A program made the position numbers and the translations under genes. Shown here piece by piece: positions 63,091-64,000 of a stretch of DNA of 64,000 nt. Position 1 is the first letter of the stretch; each line of letters begins with the position of its first letter. The stretch lies in assembly GCF_000836725.1 (NCBI RefSeq), contig NZ_JXTH01000006.1, positions 1-64,000 of the forward strand, written 5' to 3'. This stretch comes from Anoxybacillus thermarum. Its GTDB lineage: Bacteria > Bacillota > Bacilli > Bacillales > Anoxybacillaceae. A model generated the notes under the pieces. It made no database searches and was not told the DNA's origin. It saw only the letters and a list, made by a program, of their open reading frames with translations.

Positions 63091-63372
63091 GTGTCTGAAT
63101 CCAGCGCAACAACAGAAATTGTTATTCGGTTACCGCAGGCGTTAGTGAGCGAATTAGATGGAATTGTGAAGCAAGAAAACGGCAGCCGAAATGAGCTCAT
63201 TTATCAAGCGATGAAAATGTACATCCGCGAACGGAAAAAACGTCAAATTCGAGAAGCGATGAGACGTGGGTATATGGAGATGGCGAAAATTAATTTGTCG
63301 CTTGCATCGGAGGCTTTTCTTGCGGAATATGAAGCTGACCACACCGTTGAACGCTTAGTTAGCGGGGGGTAA
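63091..63372 (+). CDS. ndoAI: Antitoxin EndoAI (MazE type)
   Basis: A 93-residue ribbon-helix-helix antitoxin of the same length as B. subtilis EndoAI. Its N terminus ([19 protein letters not shown], about 7-25) is the RHH DNA-binding fold, and the C-terminal tail blocks the EndoA active site. GTG 63091 is preferred to GTG 63085 because GGAGGTG ends 7 nt before it. The toxin starts 4 nt after its stop. Confidence 0.93.
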   Translation: MSESSATTEIVIRLPQALVSELDGIVKQENGSRNELIYQAMKMYIRERKKRQIREAMRRGYMEMAKINLSLASEAFLAEYEADHTVERLVSGG

Positions 63373-63376
63373 TCTT

Positions 63377-63727
63377 TTGATTGTCAAACGTGGTGACGTG
63401 TATTTTGCCGATCTTTCTCCAGTAGTTGGATCTGAGCAAGGGGGCGTGCGCCCTGTGCTTGTTATTCAAAATGACATTGGGAACCGTTTCAGTCCAACCG
63501 TCATTGTTGCTGCCATTACTGCGCAAATTCAAAAAGCGAAGTTGCCCACACATGTTGAAATCGACGCAAAGCGCTACGGATTTGAACGGGACTCTGTCAT
63601 TTTGCTTGAACAAATTCGGACGATCGATAAACAGCGTCTGACAGATAAGATTACCCATCTAGATGACGAGATGATGGATAAAGTAGATGAAGCGTTGCAA
63701 ATTAGTCTTGGTCTTATTGATTTTTAA
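63377..63727 (+). CDS. ndoA: mRNA interferase toxin EndoA (MazF type)
   Basis: A sequence-specific endoribonuclease that cuts mRNA (UACAU in B. subtilis). The 116-residue protein matches EndoA in length, with [22 protein letters not shown] (2-23) and RPVLVIQND near 25-33 containing the catalytic Arg, and [15 protein letters not shown]. It starts at TTG 63377, close to the antitoxin stop, so both are translationally coupled. Confidence 0.95.
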   Translation: MIVKRGDVYFADLSPVVGSEQGGVRPVLVIQNDIGNRFSPTVIVAAITAQIQKAKLPTHVEIDAKRYGFERDSVILLEQIRTIDKQRLTDKITHLDDEMMDKVDEALQISLGLIDF

Positions 63728-63732
63728 TATGT

Positions 63733-63765
63733 CGAAAAAATAGCTACATTGTGTAGCTATTTTTG
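63733..63765 (+). terminator. ndoAI-ndoA terminator
   Basis: AAAAATAGCTAC and GTAGCTATTTTT are perfectly complementary around ATTGT, then GTTT. Confidence 0.85.
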
Positions 63766-63784
63766 TTTAGAGGAGGAATTTTGT

Positions 63785-64000
63785 TTGGAACTACTAAAGC
63801 AGTTGGCTGTGAAATTACATATTCCATTTGTACACGTCCAACAAGTTATTCAGCTTTATGAGGAAGGAAATACGATCCCGTTTATTGCTCGTTACCGAAA
63901 AGAAATGACTGGTGCGCTTGATGAAGTGCAAATTCGCACTATTTTAGATGAATGGAATTATTTACAAAACTTAACAAAACGAAAAGAAGAAGTGATTCGC
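63785..64000 (+). CDS. Tex-family RNA-binding transcription accessory protein (5' part)
   Basis: The first 72 codons of a Tex-like protein (YdcI in B. subtilis); the rest lies outside the window. The visible part holds the N-terminal Tex domain with LYEEGNTIPFIARYRKEMTGALDE. TTG 63785 follows GAGGAGGAA by about 9 nt. In B. subtilis the rsbRSTUVW-sigB-rsbX operon lies between ndoA and ydcI; here they are adjacent. Confidence 0.9.
   Translation, partial: MELLKQLAVKLHIPFVHVQQVIQLYEEGNTIPFIARYRKEMTGALDEVQIRTILDEWNYLQNLTKRKEEVIR

Overview
The window looks like chromosomal DNA of a moderately thermophilic, endospore-forming Bacillaceae. Protein sequences and gene order (sigW-rsiW-cdaA-cdaR-glmM-glmS; yngJ-to-yngE; ddl-murF-cshA-acpS-ydcC-alr-ndoAI-ndoA-tex) follow Bacillus subtilis closely. 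The moderate GC content and the particular gene losses suggest Anoxybacillus or a close Geobacillus relative; the genus is an inference.

Layout. 1-2.1 kb: 3' end of a 23S rRNA, 5S rRNA and ten intact tRNA genes. Three extra 5' tRNA fragments lie among them, each carrying the same 80-81 nt insertion in its D arm. 2.1-10.1 kb: arginase, the sigma-W/anti-sigma-W pair, the c-di-AMP cyclase and its regulator, and glmM-glmS with a glmS ribozyme. 10,101-25,115: a complete 15.0-kb Tn7-like transposon inserted 23 bp after the glmS stop codon, inside the glmS terminator, with matching termini and a 5-bp CATGG target duplication. It encodes TnsA, TnsB, TnsC and a TnsD/TniQ protein, and carries two defence loads: a type III restriction-modification system at the left end and a two-gene CBASS-like cassette (SMODS nucleotidyltransferase plus four-TM effector) at the right end.

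25.1-29.5 kb: a partial second copy of the glmS-distal terminator and thioesterase gene, then the intact thioesterase and metE under a cobalamin riboswitch. 29.5-36.4 kb is an AT-rich, scarred accessory region with a broken SagB-type dehydrogenase, an MFS-like permease, and pieces of IS630, IS4 and ISL3 elements; one ISL3 remnant encloses a lipoprotein gene. 36.4-41.3 kb: an Mta-like MerR regulator, a Fur-boxed ferredoxin/flavodoxin reductase, a DUF3298-like protein and a CstA peptide/pyruvate transporter unit.

41.4-49.8 kb: a TetR regulator followed by the seven-gene leucine/isovalerate degradation operon (yngJIH-yngHB-yngGFE), which takes isovaleryl-CoA to acetoacetate and acetyl-CoA. 50-56 kb: polysaccharide deacetylase, DedA protein and a glycosyltransferase, then a gerA-gerB-gerC type germinant receptor operon on the minus strand. 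56.2-64 kb: peptidoglycan precursor genes (ddl, murF, alr), cshA with an attenuator-like leader, acpS, lipoprotein ydcC, the EndoAI/EndoA toxin-antitoxin pair and the start of tex.

The strongest candidates for something undescribed are the D-arm-inserted elements of the tRNA cluster, whose helices show compensatory base changes, and the cshA leader with mutually exclusive hairpins.
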